A DNA stretch of 64,000 nt, taken from NCBI RefSeq assembly GCF_000350525.1, contig NZ_AOCN01000019.1, positions 62,001-126,000 on the forward strand, written 5' to 3'. This document shows, one piece after another, positions 36,976 to 47,990 of this stretch (position 1 is the stretch's first letter; each line of letters begins with the position of its first letter). This DNA is from Leucobacter salsicius M1-8. Lineage in GTDB: Bacteria > Actinomycetota > Actinomycetes > Actinomycetales > Microbacteriaceae. The position numbers and the translations under genes are program-made. A model generated the notes under the pieces. That model was not told the DNA's origin. It was given only the letters and a program-made list of their open reading frames with translations, and did no database searches.

Positions 36976-37755
36976 TTAGCCGAAGCGGCCGCTGACGTAG
37001 TCTTCGGTGGCCTGCACCGACGGGGTCGAGAACATCGTCGAGGTGTCGTCGTACTCGATGAGCTTGCCGGGCTTGCCGGTGCCCGCAATGTTGAAGAATG
37101 CAGTGCGGTCGGAGACGCGTGAGGCCTGCTGCATGTTGTGGGTCACGATCACAATCGTGTACTGCAACTTGAGCTCCGCAATCAGATCCTCGATGGCGAG
37201 CGTCGAGATCGGGTCGAGGGCCGAGCAGGGCTCATCCATCAGCAGCACCTCGGGGGAGACCGCAATGGCGCGGGCGATGCACAGACGCTGCTGCTGGCCG
37301 CCCGAGAGGCCCGATCCGGGCTTGTCGAGGCGGTCCTTGACCTCGTTCCACAGGTTGGCGCCGGTGAGTGAGCGCTCGACGAGGTCGTCGGCATCGCCCT
37401 TCGACATGCGGCGGCTGTTGAGGCGCACCCCGGCGAGCACGTTCTCCCGGATCGACATCGTGGGGAACGGGTTGGGGCGCTGGAACACCATACCCACCTG
37501 GCGGCGCACGAGCACGGGGTCGACGCCGGCGCCGTAGAGATCTTCGCCGTCGAGCAGCACCTCGCCCTCGACACGTGCGCCGGGGATCGCCTCGTGCATG
37601 CGGTTGAGCGTGCGCAGGAAGGTCGACTTGCCGCAACCCGAGGGACCAATGAAAGCGGTCACGGTGCGCGGCTCGATGTTCATCGTGACGCCCTCCACCG
37701 CGAGGAACTTGGAGTAGTAGACGTTGAGGTCAGAGACTTCGATGCGCTTCGACAT
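36976..37755 (-). CDS. pstB: Phosphate ABC transporter ATP-binding protein
   Basis: 259 residues. It is the ATPase of the high-affinity PstSCAB phosphate importer. Walker A is GPSGCGKST, the ABC signature LSGGQQQR, and Walker [13 protein letters not shown] with the switch His in [15 protein letters not shown]. The [16 protein letters not shown] segment is characteristic of PstB. It is the last gene of pstS-pstC-pstA-pstB, 42 nt after pstA with a GGAAGGAAG ribosome binding site. No phoU follows here. Confidence 0.97.
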   Translation of the reverse strand: MSKRIEVSDLNVYYSKFLAVEGVTMNIEPRTVTAFIGPSGCGKSTFLRTLNRMHEAIPGARVEGEVLLDGEDLYGAGVDPVLVRRQVGMVFQRPNPFPTMSIRENVLAGVRLNSRRMSKGDADDLVERSLTGANLWNEVKDRLDKPGSGLSGGQQQRLCIARAIAVSPEVLLMDEPCSALDPISTLAIEDLIAELKLQYTIVIVTHNMQQASRVSDRTAFFNIAGTGKPGKLIEYDDTSTMFSTPSVQATEDYVSGRFG

Positions 37756-37797
37756 GCTGGGTGCTTTCTTTCGGAAGGAAGTTGTGGGGAGCGCGGC

Positions 37798-38919
37798 TTA
37801 GCGGCCGAACTTGGGCGAGAACCACTTGGCGACGAGACGCGCCAGCAGGTTCAGGGCCATGACGATCAGGATCAGCAGCAGTGCGGCGGCCCAGGAGCGC
37901 TCGATGAACGCGAACGCGGGGTTACCCTGGTTGGCGAATTGCGTGTACACGTACACGGGCAGCGACTGCATGCGGTCCGAGAACAGGTTGTAGTTCATCG
38001 AGGCGGTGAAGCCCGCCGTGATGAGCAGCGGTGCGGTCTCGCCGATGACGCGCGCGATCGCGAGCATGATGCCGGTGGTGATGCCGGCGATCGAGGTGGG
38101 CAAGACCACCTTCAAGATCGTGCGCCACTTGGGAACGCCGAGGGCATAGGCCGCCTCGCGCAGTTCGTTGGGCACGAGCCGCAGCATCTCCTCGCTCGAC
38201 CGCACGACTACCGGGATCATGAGCACGGCGAGCGAGACCGCGCCGACGATGCCCATGCGCACGCCCGGGCCGAGGAACACGGCGAACACCGCGAAGGCAA
38301 ACAGGCCCGCGACGATCGACGGGATGCCGGTCATCACATCGATGAGGAACGTAATGGTCTTCGCGAGGCGGCCGCGGCCGTACTCGACGAGGTAGATTGA
38401 GGTGAGGAGACCCATGGGCACTGCGATGATGGTCGCGGCGAGCGTGATGAGCAGCGTGCCGATCATGGCGTGCAGCGCGCCGCCGCCCTCGCCCGTGACG
38501 TTGCGCATCGAGGAGTTGAAGAACTCGGCGTCGAAGCGAGCCATGCCGTTCGACACCACCGTGATGCCCACCGAGATGAGCGGCACCATCGCGAGCGCGA
38601 AGGCGCAGGTCACGAGGCCGGTGATGAGCCGGTCGACGGCCTGGCGGCGGCCCTCGATGAGGCCCGCCATGATCGTAATGATCGCGAGGTAGCCGAGGGT
38701 GCCCACCAGCACGGCACCAACGAGCGAGAACTCGCTGTCTTGGGCCGCCGCGAGGAGTGCGAACAGTGCGAAGGAGGCTGCGAGGCTCGAGCCCAGCAGG
38801 ATCCAGGGGGTACGGCGCGAGAGCCGGTTACCGGCCAGGCTCGACCCGGCCTGAACGGGGCGCACAGTGATCGGGGCACGGGTGGCCCGATCCGGAGCGA
38901 TATGGGTGTTCTGACTCAT
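37798..38919 (-). CDS. pstA: Phosphate ABC transporter permease PstA
   Basis: 373 residues, longer than typical PstA because of an N-terminal cytosolic stretch (1-45) and extra helices. The ABC-permease coupling loop is EAAYALGVPKWRTILKVVLP near residue 260. SIYLVEYGRGRLAK is also PstA-like. The ATG overlaps the pstC stop (ATGA), so the two permease halves are translated together. Six core membrane helices are visible. Confidence 0.95.
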   Translation of the reverse strand: MSQNTHIAPDRATRAPITVRPVQAGSSLAGNRLSRRTPWILLGSSLAASFALFALLAAAQDSEFSLVGAVLVGTLGYLAIITIMAGLIEGRRQAVDRLITGLVTCAFALAMVPLISVGITVVSNGMARFDAEFFNSSMRNVTGEGGGALHAMIGTLLITLAATIIAVPMGLLTSIYLVEYGRGRLAKTITFLIDVMTGIPSIVAGLFAFAVFAVFLGPGVRMGIVGAVSLAVLMIPVVVRSSEEMLRLVPNELREAAYALGVPKWRTILKVVLPTSIAGITTGIMLAIARVIGETAPLLITAGFTASMNYNLFSDRMQSLPVYVYTQFANQGNPAFAFIERSWAAALLLILIVMALNLLARLVAKWFSPKFGR

Positions 38920-39905
38920 CAGTTTGACTCCCGGAATTCAGCGCGGCGGCTTACGATCCAGCGTGCGAGGGCGTTCACGAGGAACGTCACGATGAAGAGG
39001 ATGAGGCCGGTTGCGATGAGAATGTTGATGTTCTCGCCGTAGGCCTCGGGGAACGAGAGCGCAATGTTTGCGGCGATCGTCGAGGGGTTTTCGGAGGTGA
39101 GCAGCTTGAAGCTCATCAGGCCGGTGGCCGACAGCACCATGGCGACGGCCATGGTTTCGCCGAGTGCACGGCCGAGGCCGAGCATGGCGGCCGAGACGAT
39201 GCCGGGGCGGCCGAAGGGCAGCACTGCCATCTTGATCATTTCCCAACGCGTCGCACCAAGTGCAAGCGCGGCCTCCTCCTGGAGCTTGGGCGCCTGGAGA
39301 AACACCTCGCGGCAGATGGCGGTCATGATCGGCAGGATCATCACCGCGAGCACAATGGCCGCGGTGAGGATCGTGCGGCCGGTCCCCGAGGTGACTCCAC
39401 CGAAGAACGGGATCCAGCCGAGGTTTTCGTTGAGCCACACGTAGATCGGGCGCACCGCGGGGGCGAGCACACCGATGCCCCAGAGGCCGAAGACGACGCT
39501 GGGCACAGCCGCGAGCAGGTCGACGACGTAGCCGAGCGCCTGCGCGAGGCGGCGGGGGGCGTAGTGCGAGATGAAGAGCGCGATGCCGATCGAGAGCGGC
39601 AGCGCAAAAGCCAGCGCAAGCGCCGCGGCCCAGACCGTGCCGAAGACGAGCGGGCCAACGTACTGCCAGAAGTTGCCGGTGAGCAGGGACGCGGACTCGC
39701 TGGTCGCGCTAAACGCCGGGATGCTGCGCACGATCAGGAAGACTGCCACTGCTCCGAGCGTGACAAGAATCATGCTGCCGGCGAACACTGCGGCGCGTGA
39801 GAACACGCGGTCGCCAATGCTGAGCACCGGCTTCGAACGCTTGGCCGCGGGAAGCGGGGCGTTCGGGGGCGTAGCGCCTGTGGGCGCAGCGGGGGAGTAG
39901 GTCAC
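38919..39905 (-). CDS. pstC: Phosphate ABC transporter permease PstC
   Basis: 328 residues. After a Pro/Ala-rich cytosolic N-terminus, six helices surround the coupling loop EEAALALGATRWEMIKMAVLP. GTVWAAALALAFALPLSIG and PSVVFGLWGIGVLAP are typical PstC segments. It pairs with PstA in the membrane pore. It starts 86 nt after pstS and overlaps pstA. Confidence 0.95.
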   Translation of the reverse strand: MTYSPAAPTGATPPNAPLPAAKRSKPVLSIGDRVFSRAAVFAGSMILVTLGAVAVFLIVRSIPAFSATSESASLLTGNFWQYVGPLVFGTVWAAALALAFALPLSIGIALFISHYAPRRLAQALGYVVDLLAAVPSVVFGLWGIGVLAPAVRPIYVWLNENLGWIPFFGGVTSGTGRTILTAAIVLAVMILPIMTAICREVFLQAPKLQEEAALALGATRWEMIKMAVLPFGRPGIVSAAMLGLGRALGETMAVAMVLSATGLMSFKLLTSENPSTIAANIALSFPEAYGENINILIATGLILFIVTFLVNALARWIVSRRAEFRESN

Positions 39906-39991
39906 TCGGGGCTCCTGTGTGGGAACTGGCTCAACGGCAAGTGCGGGCCGCAGGGACTACTCAAACGGTAATCCCTGCGACCCGCCACTGG

Positions 39992-41095
39992 CTAGCTGAT
40001 TGCGTCGATCGCGGGGGTGATCTTCTCGCGCAGCGAGGCCGAGATGGGGGCGCTGCCTGCAGCCTCAGCTGCGGCCTGCTGGCCCTCTTCGCTGGCGATG
40101 TAGCCGAAGTACGCCTTGACGAGCTCGGCGTTGGCCGGGTCAGCGTACGCCTCGCAGCCGATGAGGTAACTGACGAGCACGATCGGGTAGACACCCTTTT
40201 CGGTCGAGCTGCGGTCAAGGGTGATCGCGAGGTCATTTGCACCGCGGCCTTCCTCGATGGGCGAGGCGTCGACGATTGCCGCTGCGGCCTCGGGCGAGTA
40301 CGCGACGTATTCGTCGCCCACCTTGATCTCGACGGTGCCGAGCTCGCCGGCCTGTGACGCGTCGGCGTAGCCGATAGTGCCGACACCCGAGGTGACTGCT
40401 GCAACGACACCCGAGGTGCCCTGTGCGCCCTCGCCGCCGAACTCTGCGGGCCACGACTCGATCGAACCAGCGGTCCAGTCAGCGGGGGCAGCCGCTGCGA
40501 GGTAGTCGGTGAAGTTGCCGGTGGTGCCCGACTCATCCGAGCGGTGCACTGCGGTGATCGCGAGGTCGGGGAGGTTGGCGCCCTCATTCTGTGCGGCGAT
40601 CGCGGGGTCATTCCACTTGGCGATCTTGCCCTCGAAGATCTGAGCGACGGTGGGGGCGTCAAGCTTGAGGTTATCCACTCCCTCAACGTTGAAGATCAAC
40701 GCGATGGGTGAAATGTAGGCGGGGAACTCGACAATGCCGCTGTCTGCAGCGCAGGCCTCAAAGGGGCCGGCCGAGATCTCATCGAGCTTGAATGCGCGGT
40801 CCGAGCCAGCGAACGCGCTTGCGCCCTGCTGGAAGGTCTCGCGGCCTGCGCCCGAACCGGTCGGGTCGTAGTTCACGGTGACGCCCGAGTTGATGGTCTG
40901 GAAGCCAGCCACCCAGGCGTTCTGTGCGGCGTCCTGCGACGAGGCACCCGCGCCGATGAGCTCGCCCGAGAGCGATGAAGTGGCGCCCTCGCTGCCTCCG
41001 GTAGCGGGGGCAGCTTCATTGGCTGCACAGGAAGTCAGGGTGAGTGCTGCGAGGCCACCAATGGCCGCGGCCTTGGTCAGAACTGAGAGCTTCAC
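39992..41095 (-). CDS. pstS: Phosphate-binding lipoprotein PstS
   Basis: 367 residues from GTG 41095. TTG 41110 would add five residues that do not fit a signal peptide. The lipobox LTSC has Cys23. Phosphate-binding features are LIGAGASSQDAAQNAW, VNYDPTGSGAGRETF and VHRSDESGTTGNFTDYL, each typical of PstS. It captures phosphate outside the membrane and hands it to PstCA. PHO-box repeats lie upstream, predicting induction by phosphate starvation. Confidence 0.96.
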   Translation of the reverse strand: MKLSVLTKAAAIGGLAALTLTSCAANEAAPATGGSEGATSSLSGELIGAGASSQDAAQNAWVAGFQTINSGVTVNYDPTGSGAGRETFQQGASAFAGSDRAFKLDEISAGPFEACAADSGIVEFPAYISPIALIFNVEGVDNLKLDAPTVAQIFEGKIAKWNDPAIAAQNEGANLPDLAITAVHRSDESGTTGNFTDYLAAAAPADWTAGSIESWPAEFGGEGAQGTSGVVAAVTSGVGTIGYADASQAGELGTVEIKVGDEYVAYSPEAAAAIVDASPIEEGRGANDLAITLDRSSTEKGVYPIVLVSYLIGCEAYADPANAELVKAYFGYIASEEGQQAAAEAAGSAPISASLREKITPAIDAIS

Positions 41096-41149
41096 TTCGG
41101 GGTGATCCAATCTTGAGAGCGGATGATCGTGGCCGGTGCCACAGCAATA

Positions 41150-41155
41150 ACACTA
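41150..41155 (-). promoter_or_regulatory. Putative -10 box TAGTGT of pstS
   Basis: TAGTGT on the minus strand lies about 55 nt before the pstS start, with the PHO repeats 32-58 nt further upstream, where an activator would sit. Confidence 0.4.
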
Positions 41156-41186
41156 GAAAGCTTGGGTGTCCGAGGCCTCGCCAGAG

Positions 41187-41213
41187 GGTGAACAGCGGGT
41201 GAACTTGGTGAAC
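41187..41213 (-). promoter_or_regulatory. PHO box upstream of pstS
   Basis: Three GGTGAAC heptamers (41187, 41198 and 41207), reading GTTCACC in the pstS direction. The first two are 11 nt apart, the third 9. GTTCACC direct repeats with 11-nt pitch are the known PhoP-binding units in actinobacteria. Confidence 0.7.
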
Positions 41214-41249
41214 GGGGGTACTGATAACAGGGCCGTTACTTTCGACGAC

Positions 41250-41255
41250 TAGCAT
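41250..41255 (+). promoter_or_regulatory. -10 box TAGCAT of CapA gene (leaderless)
   Basis: TAGCAT is followed by 7 nt and the ATG at 41263. This favours the second ATG over the one at 41254, which overlaps the box. Confidence 0.45.
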
Positions 41256-41262
41256 GGATCAG

Positions 41263-42498
41263 ATGAACAGGATCAAGAAGTATGCGCTGGCTACGGCGGC
41301 AACGCTGCTCGTATTGGGTTCTGTGGGCTGTGCTCCCGAACCCGAGGCCGCTCCGAAGGAGAAGGCGCCGGCGAGCGAGCCCGCCAAGGCTCCTGAGCCT
41401 GCACCCGAGCCCGAGCCGCAGCCGGGAGCTGGGCCCGCGTGCCCGACCGATCACTGTGTGAGCGTCGCCATGAGTGGCGACCTGCTGTTCCACGAGGGGC
41501 TATGGAGTCCGTTCGCGATTCCGACGAATGACGCCGGCCAGAACTTTGATTTCCTGCCACTGCTTGAGGGGCAGAAGGCGTACCTCGATCAGACCGACCT
41601 CGCGATCTGTCAGATGGAGACGCCCCTCGCCCCGGCGGGTGGGCCGTATGCGGGCTACCCCGCGTTCAGCACGCCGCCCGAGGTCGCGGCAGCCGCCAAG
41701 GCGGTGGGTTACGACGTCTGCACGACCGCATCGAACCATACGGTCGACCAGGGCACTGAGGGGCTGCTGCGCACGCTCGACGGACTCGACGCCGCAGGCA
41801 TCGCGCATACCGGTTCGTACCGCGCCGAGGGCGACCGTGACGTGCCCCTCATTGTTGAGGCCAACGGTGCCAAGGTCGCGGTCATGACCTCGACGTTCTC
41901 GCTGAACGGGCTGAACGCCGAGCACGACTGGCAGGTCGACTTTCGTATGGAGGAGCCCCGCGTCGACCCGGAGCGCATGATCGCAAAGGCGAAGAAGGCA
42001 CGCGAGATGGGCGCCGATCTCGTCATCGGCGTGCAGCACATTGGCGAAGAGTACTGGTCTGAGCCGACGCCGGGCCAGCGCGAGCTCGCGATGCAACTGC
42101 ACGACAGCGGAGAATTCGACTTCGTCTACCAGCACCACGCTCATGCAGTGCAGCCGCTCGAGAACTACAACGGCAAGTGGATCCTCTACGGCACCGGCAA
42201 CACGATCAGCGAGTCGGCGCCGCCGGCGCAGCAGGTAAACAACGAGTTCCTCATGACCCGCGTGCAGTTCGCGAAACAGCCCGACGGCAGCTGGGTGACG
42301 AACGATGTCGCATGGAACGCCGCGACGAACACGCAGGCGGGCGGCTACAAGTGGTGCTCGGTGATGCCGGATCAGCCTCAGGGCGTGTGTCAGTCACCCG
42401 AGTTTGACGCAGGCGTGCTCGAACGCACGCGCGCGACGGTCGACGCGATGGGTGCCGCAGAGGCTGGCGCCCACCAGTGGCTGCTGGCCGACGGCTAA
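41263..42498 (+). CDS. CapA-like (PGA_cap) metallophosphatase-fold lipoprotein
   Basis: 411 residues. Signal with probable lipobox VGC (Cys23), then a Pro/Glu/Ala-rich linker (about 25-60). The CapA-type domain follows: VAMSGDLLFHEG (metal-binding Asp), CQMETPLAP, and TTASNHTVDQGTEGLLRTL (Asn-His motif), with IGVQHIGEEYW and YQHHAHAVQPLE carrying further metal ligands. CapA proteins take part in poly-gamma-glutamate capsule export, and many homologues act on other wall substrates. No capBC genes are nearby, so capsule synthesis is not implied. It diverges from pstS and shares a 167-nt control region with the PHO box. Confidence 0.87.
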   Translation: MNRIKKYALATAATLLVLGSVGCAPEPEAAPKEKAPASEPAKAPEPAPEPEPQPGAGPACPTDHCVSVAMSGDLLFHEGLWSPFAIPTNDAGQNFDFLPLLEGQKAYLDQTDLAICQMETPLAPAGGPYAGYPAFSTPPEVAAAAKAVGYDVCTTASNHTVDQGTEGLLRTLDGLDAAGIAHTGSYRAEGDRDVPLIVEANGAKVAVMTSTFSLNGLNAEHDWQVDFRMEEPRVDPERMIAKAKKAREMGADLVIGVQHIGEEYWSEPTPGQRELAMQLHDSGEFDFVYQHHAHAVQPLENYNGKWILYGTGNTISESAPPAQQVNNEFLMTRVQFAKQPDGSWVTNDVAWNAATNTQAGGYKWCSVMPDQPQGVCQSPEFDAGVLERTRATVDAMGAAEAGAHQWLLADG

Positions 42499-43193
42499 CC
42501 AGCCTGACCGTGCACCGGTCTGGCGTTCGCTGGGGGTTCGCCGACCTCTTGCACGGTGTGGCCGCTGCAGGCCGTCGTCGTTACGGTCGCCTGCTCGATG
42601 CGTGACGCGATAAACCATCGTATTGCGTCACGCATCTGGCACCACCCAATGAAATACCAGATGCCGTTGTTCGAAGCGAAGAGTACGGGTTCGACGCTGC
42701 GGGTGGTCGTCGCCCCGGTTTTTGAGGTGTAGCGAATGCGCACCACACGCTGCTCGGCCATCGCCTCTTCGAGCGCCGATCGAATGGCGCGAGACGACGA
42801 CTGGGCTTTGTTTACCCAGATGCGGTGAGCGAGCTCGTCGGCTCGCGCCCGGGTTCTTGGGTCGAGAACGTCGAGAATCTTCTTGACCCCGGCAGTCGCC
42901 AAGTCAGCGTAGGGCGCATCGGGAGCTGCGGACACCGCGGCCATGAGCGCCACCGCCTGCGCCGGAGACAGGCTGATGGGCGGCAAGGATGCGCCGGAGA
43001 GCAGGCCGTAGCCACCGCCCGGCCCCGGGCGCGACCAGAGCGGCGCACCGCTGTTCTCGAGGGCATCGAGATCCCGCTTGATGGTGCGCACCGATACCTC
43101 GAACTCGCCCGCCAGTCGTTCGGCCGAAACACCCCGTGCGCCGCTGCGGCGCAACACCTCGGACAGTGCATGGAGCCGTTCCGCTCGTTTCAC
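42495..43193 (-). CDS. HTH-WYL transcriptional regulator
   Basis: 232 residues from GTG 43193, with GGGGG six nt upstream. The longer frame to 43268 overlaps the divergent hydrolase gene. An N-terminal HTH_11 winged helix (VKRAERLHALSEVLRRSG...VSVRTIKRDLDAL) is followed by a GGGYGL wing and a WYL domain (about 120-220) with the core WYFIGWC, here WYF rather than WYL. WYL domains bind small ligands or nucleic acid. It diverges from the alpha/beta hydrolase gene and probably controls it. Its stop overlaps that of capA by four nt. Confidence 0.88.
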   Translation of the reverse strand: MKRAERLHALSEVLRRSGARGVSAERLAGEFEVSVRTIKRDLDALENSGAPLWSRPGPGGGYGLLSGASLPPISLSPAQAVALMAAVSAAPDAPYADLATAGVKKILDVLDPRTRARADELAHRIWVNKAQSSSRAIRSALEEAMAEQRVVRIRYTSKTGATTTRSVEPVLFASNNGIWYFIGWCQMRDAIRWFIASRIEQATVTTTACSGHTVQEVGEPPANARPVHGQAG

Positions 43194-43215
43194 CGCGTAC
43201 CCCCAACCCAATTCA

Positions 43216-43234
43216 TGACATAAATAGTGACATA
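43216..43234. promoter_or_regulatory. TGACATA direct repeats, probable operator
   Basis: Two exact TGACATA copies (43216 and 43228), 12 nt apart, lie in the 73-nt gap between the divergent WYL regulator and hydrolase genes. This AT-rich island in high-GC DNA fits an operator and promoter. Confidence 0.5.
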
Positions 43235-43266
43235 CCGTTGTCCGGGGAGCCTGCGAGACTGGGGAC

Positions 43267-44007
43267 ATGACGAATCAAACGGGCAATCCGACCATCATGC
43301 TCATCGCGGGCCACTGGCTGGGGGCCTGGGCCTGGGACGAAGTTCTCGAACACTTGAACGTCGGCCCCGATCGTGCCGTCGCGATGACGCTCCCCGGGCT
43401 TGAGGCGCAGGACGCCGAGCGTACGACACGGACCCTGGACGACCAGGCGGAAGCGATCCTGAGCGTCATCGCCGAGCACGGCAACGAGCCCGCGGTGCTC
43501 GTCGCTCACAGCGGGGCCAACGCGCCCGTTAGCCTCGTGATCGACCGGCACCCCGAGCTGGTTCTCCGGGTCGTGTGGGTCGACTCCGGCCCGGTGGCGG
43601 CGGGAACCGTCTTCGCGCCGGATCTTCCGAGGGACGTACACGAGCTTCCTCTGCCGCCGTTTGAATTCCTCGCACAGCAGGCGAGCCTCGAGGGCCTGAG
43701 CGCAGAGACCCTCGAGCGGTTTCGAACGAGGGCGGTGTCGCAACCCGCCCCCGTGCTGCGTCAGCCCGTCGAGCTCAGCAATGATGCCCGCCGCAACGTG
43801 CCGACCACCCTGGTCTGCTGCTCAATTCCCGGCGCGCAGGTGCGGGAGCTCGCCCAAGCCGGCCACCCCATGTTCGCCGAGGTCGCGCACCTCGAACACC
43901 TCGACATCGTCGACCTGCCGACAGGTCACTGGCCCATGTGGAGCACGCCTCGCGAGCTCGCCGCCGTCATCCATGACGAAGCCGCGCGCCCTACCCGAGC
44001 AGGGTGA
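43267..44007 (+). CDS. Alpha/beta hydrolase, esterase-like
   Basis: 246 residues. IMLIAGHWLGAWAWDEV holds the oxyanion-hole region, LVAHSGANA the nucleophilic Ser, and DLPTGHWPMWSTP the catalytic His. HWLGAWAW and the short length resemble the EstC/salicylate-esterase-like branch. It is divergent from the WYL regulator, which probably senses its substrate or product. A GAGACT box six nt before the ATG is close to the leaderless pattern. The 3' end overlaps the converging dgk gene by 17 nt. Confidence 0.85.
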   Translation: MTNQTGNPTIMLIAGHWLGAWAWDEVLEHLNVGPDRAVAMTLPGLEAQDAERTTRTLDDQAEAILSVIAEHGNEPAVLVAHSGANAPVSLVIDRHPELVLRVVWVDSGPVAAGTVFAPDLPRDVHELPLPPFEFLAQQASLEGLSAETLERFRTRAVSQPAPVLRQPVELSNDARRNVPTTLVCCSIPGAQVRELAQAGHPMFAEVAHLEHLDIVDLPTGHWPMWSTPRELAAVIHDEAARPTRAG

Positions 44008-44911
44008 GCGCACCAGGTGCGACGCGCACCTCAAACGGGCCCGCGCCCACTTCGTCTCCGTCGGCAAACGCGATCTCGGTGCCCGCCTCGATCGACACGG
44101 ACTGCACCGACGTGATGGTCACCTCGGGCAGTGCTTCGTGTCGTCCACGCGCGAGTAACCCCAGCACGCTCAGGAGCCTGAACTTGCCCACGTGAGCCAC
44201 CTCGACCAGTTCGAGGAGCCCATCGTCGGGGCGTGATCGCGGTGAGATCGGAATGCCGCCGCCGAGCGTGCGAATGTTCATCACGGTCGCCAGCAGCCCC
44301 GTGTAGTGATGGTGGCTGGTCTCGCCTGCCCGCGACACCGAGAACTCCCGCATCTGCAGGGCCATGATTTCAGCGAACAGCCCCGCGACATAGCGCAGCG
44401 GGCCGATGGGCAGACGCAGCGCGTTCGCGCGGCGGTTGATGGCCGCATCGAAGCCGAGCGAGAGGCCGCCGGCGAACCATTTTTCACGTGGGTCGCCGCT
44501 GGGGCCTCGGTAGTGCACGACCCCCAGGTCGACGCGGCGCGGCGCGGCATGCAACAGTGCATGCACCGCCCGCCCCGGGTTGCGGGGGAGGTCAAACTGG
44601 CGGGCGAAGTCGTTGCCGCTGCCCGCGGGGACGAGCGCCATTGGAAGCCCGCGCGCAGCACTGACCTGCAGCACGGTGCTGATCAGGCCGTCGCCGCCTA
44701 CCAGAATGAGCCCACGCACGCCTTCGGCGGCGGCCTGCGCGACTTCGACCTGGCAGCGGGCAACTGAGGGAGAAGAGATGATCACCGACGCGACGCCGGC
44801 CTTGCGCAGCGCGCGCTTCACACGCACTGCGACTCTGGCGCCGCGGCCGAGGGCAGAGCTGGGATTCACCACAAGCGCGAAGGGGCGTGTGGTGGCTTGC
44901 TTGGCGCTCAA
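43991..44911 (-). CDS. Diacylglycerol/lipid kinase (DagK family)
   Basis: 306 residues. It phosphorylates diacylglycerol or a related lipid at the membrane, using ATP. FALVVNPSSALG (N-terminal strand), LILVGGDGLISTVLQ (nucleotide loop) and LVPAGSGNDFARQF are the DagK signatures. FADGDEVGAGPFEV near the end is also typical. The start is TTG 44911, which overlaps the mutT1 stop as TTGA. The longer frame would run inside mutT1. It is the last gene of the glnR-mshD-ppk-mutT1-dgk unit. Confidence 0.88.
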   Translation of the reverse strand: MSAKQATTRPFALVVNPSSALGRGARVAVRVKRALRKAGVASVIISSPSVARCQVEVAQAAAEGVRGLILVGGDGLISTVLQVSAARGLPMALVPAGSGNDFARQFDLPRNPGRAVHALLHAAPRRVDLGVVHYRGPSGDPREKWFAGGLSLGFDAAINRRANALRLPIGPLRYVAGLFAEIMALQMREFSVSRAGETSHHHYTGLLATVMNIRTLGGGIPISPRSRPDDGLLELVEVAHVGKFRLLSVLGLLARGRHEALPEVTITSVQSVSIEAGTEIAFADGDEVGAGPFEVRVAPGALTLLG

Positions 44912-45860
44912 TGCTTGATCGGGTAGGTCTCGACGCCGAGGATCCCGGCGCCGGGCCGCGAACGCGACAGGTGAAACACTGAAAACCCTGCGGGCGGCAG
45001 CGAGGTCGCCTCCTCGAGGTACGGGCCGGGTACGCTGCCGGTGGCGAGTACCAGCTCGCGGGCGAGATCGGGGAGCACCGGTCGATGGCTGCACAGAATG
45101 GTGCTCTTGCCCCGCTTGACGACCTTGCCGATGAGCCTGCGCATATCGGCGAGATCGCCTTCGTCCCAATGATCCTGGCTCAGCGCGGTGTGCTCGCGCA
45201 CGCGGCGCCCCAGATGCTCCGCGAGCGGGGTGATGGTTTCCACGCAGCGCAGCGCGGTCGAGGTATGCAGTCGACGCGGGCCGAATGCGGCAAGCGTTGG
45301 CACCAACATTTCGGCCTGCTCGTCACCGAGGGTGGTGAGCGGCCGCAAGTGGTCGGCGGGCGAGAGGGGACTGCGCGGCTCGGCCTTTGCGTGGCGTAGC
45401 AGGGTTACCGAAAAAGTGTCGAGGAGGTCGTGGCTGGCGAGGCGCAGGAAGACGTCAAACAGCTTGCGGTCGGCTTTGTAGCTCAGCCGGGCGCGGGCCT
45501 CGTTGGCCGCCACCCACTCGAGTGCCTGTACCTCGCCGTTGGGGGTAAACGTTGACGCGAGCGCACGCTCGGGGGTTACCTCAGCGGCCCAGTACTGCAC
45601 CGTTTTTGTCGCGGTGTCGCCAATGCTGTACTGGATCGTGCCGAGGTTCACGCCGAGCGAGACCTTGAGTCCGGTTTCCTCCCGAGTCTCGCGTACCGCC
45701 GCCTGCGGCATGCTCTCGCCGGGGTCGAGTTTTCCCTTGGGAAAGGACACGTCGCCCTGCTTGGTGCGATGGATGAGCAGCACCATGAGTTGATTCGTGT
45801 CGCTGCCTGCATCTGACACGCGCCGCCAGCACACGGTGCCGGCGGCGAGGATCTCACGCG

Positions 45861-45864
<4 letters not shown>
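44908..45864 (-). CDS. mutT1: MutT1-type Nudix hydrolase fused to histidine phosphatase
   Basis: 318 residues. Residues 1-150 are a Nudix domain, with the box core GESMPQAAVRETREETG. Residues 155-318 are a SixA-like histidine phosphatase starting VTLLRHAKA (His nucleophile). The fusion matches mycobacterial MutT1, which degrades oxidised nucleotides such as 8-oxo-GTP and diadenosine polyphosphates. The ATG overlaps the ppk stop by four nt. The ppk-mutT1 pairing is well known in actinobacteria. Confidence 0.93.

Positions 45865-47986
<2,122 letters not shown>

Positions 47987-47990
<4 letters not shown>

Noticed and set aside
41263-42498. Poly-gamma-glutamate capsule locus
   Set aside because: Only a CapA-like protein is present. 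CapB and CapC genes are missing, and CapA folds are common in other roles.
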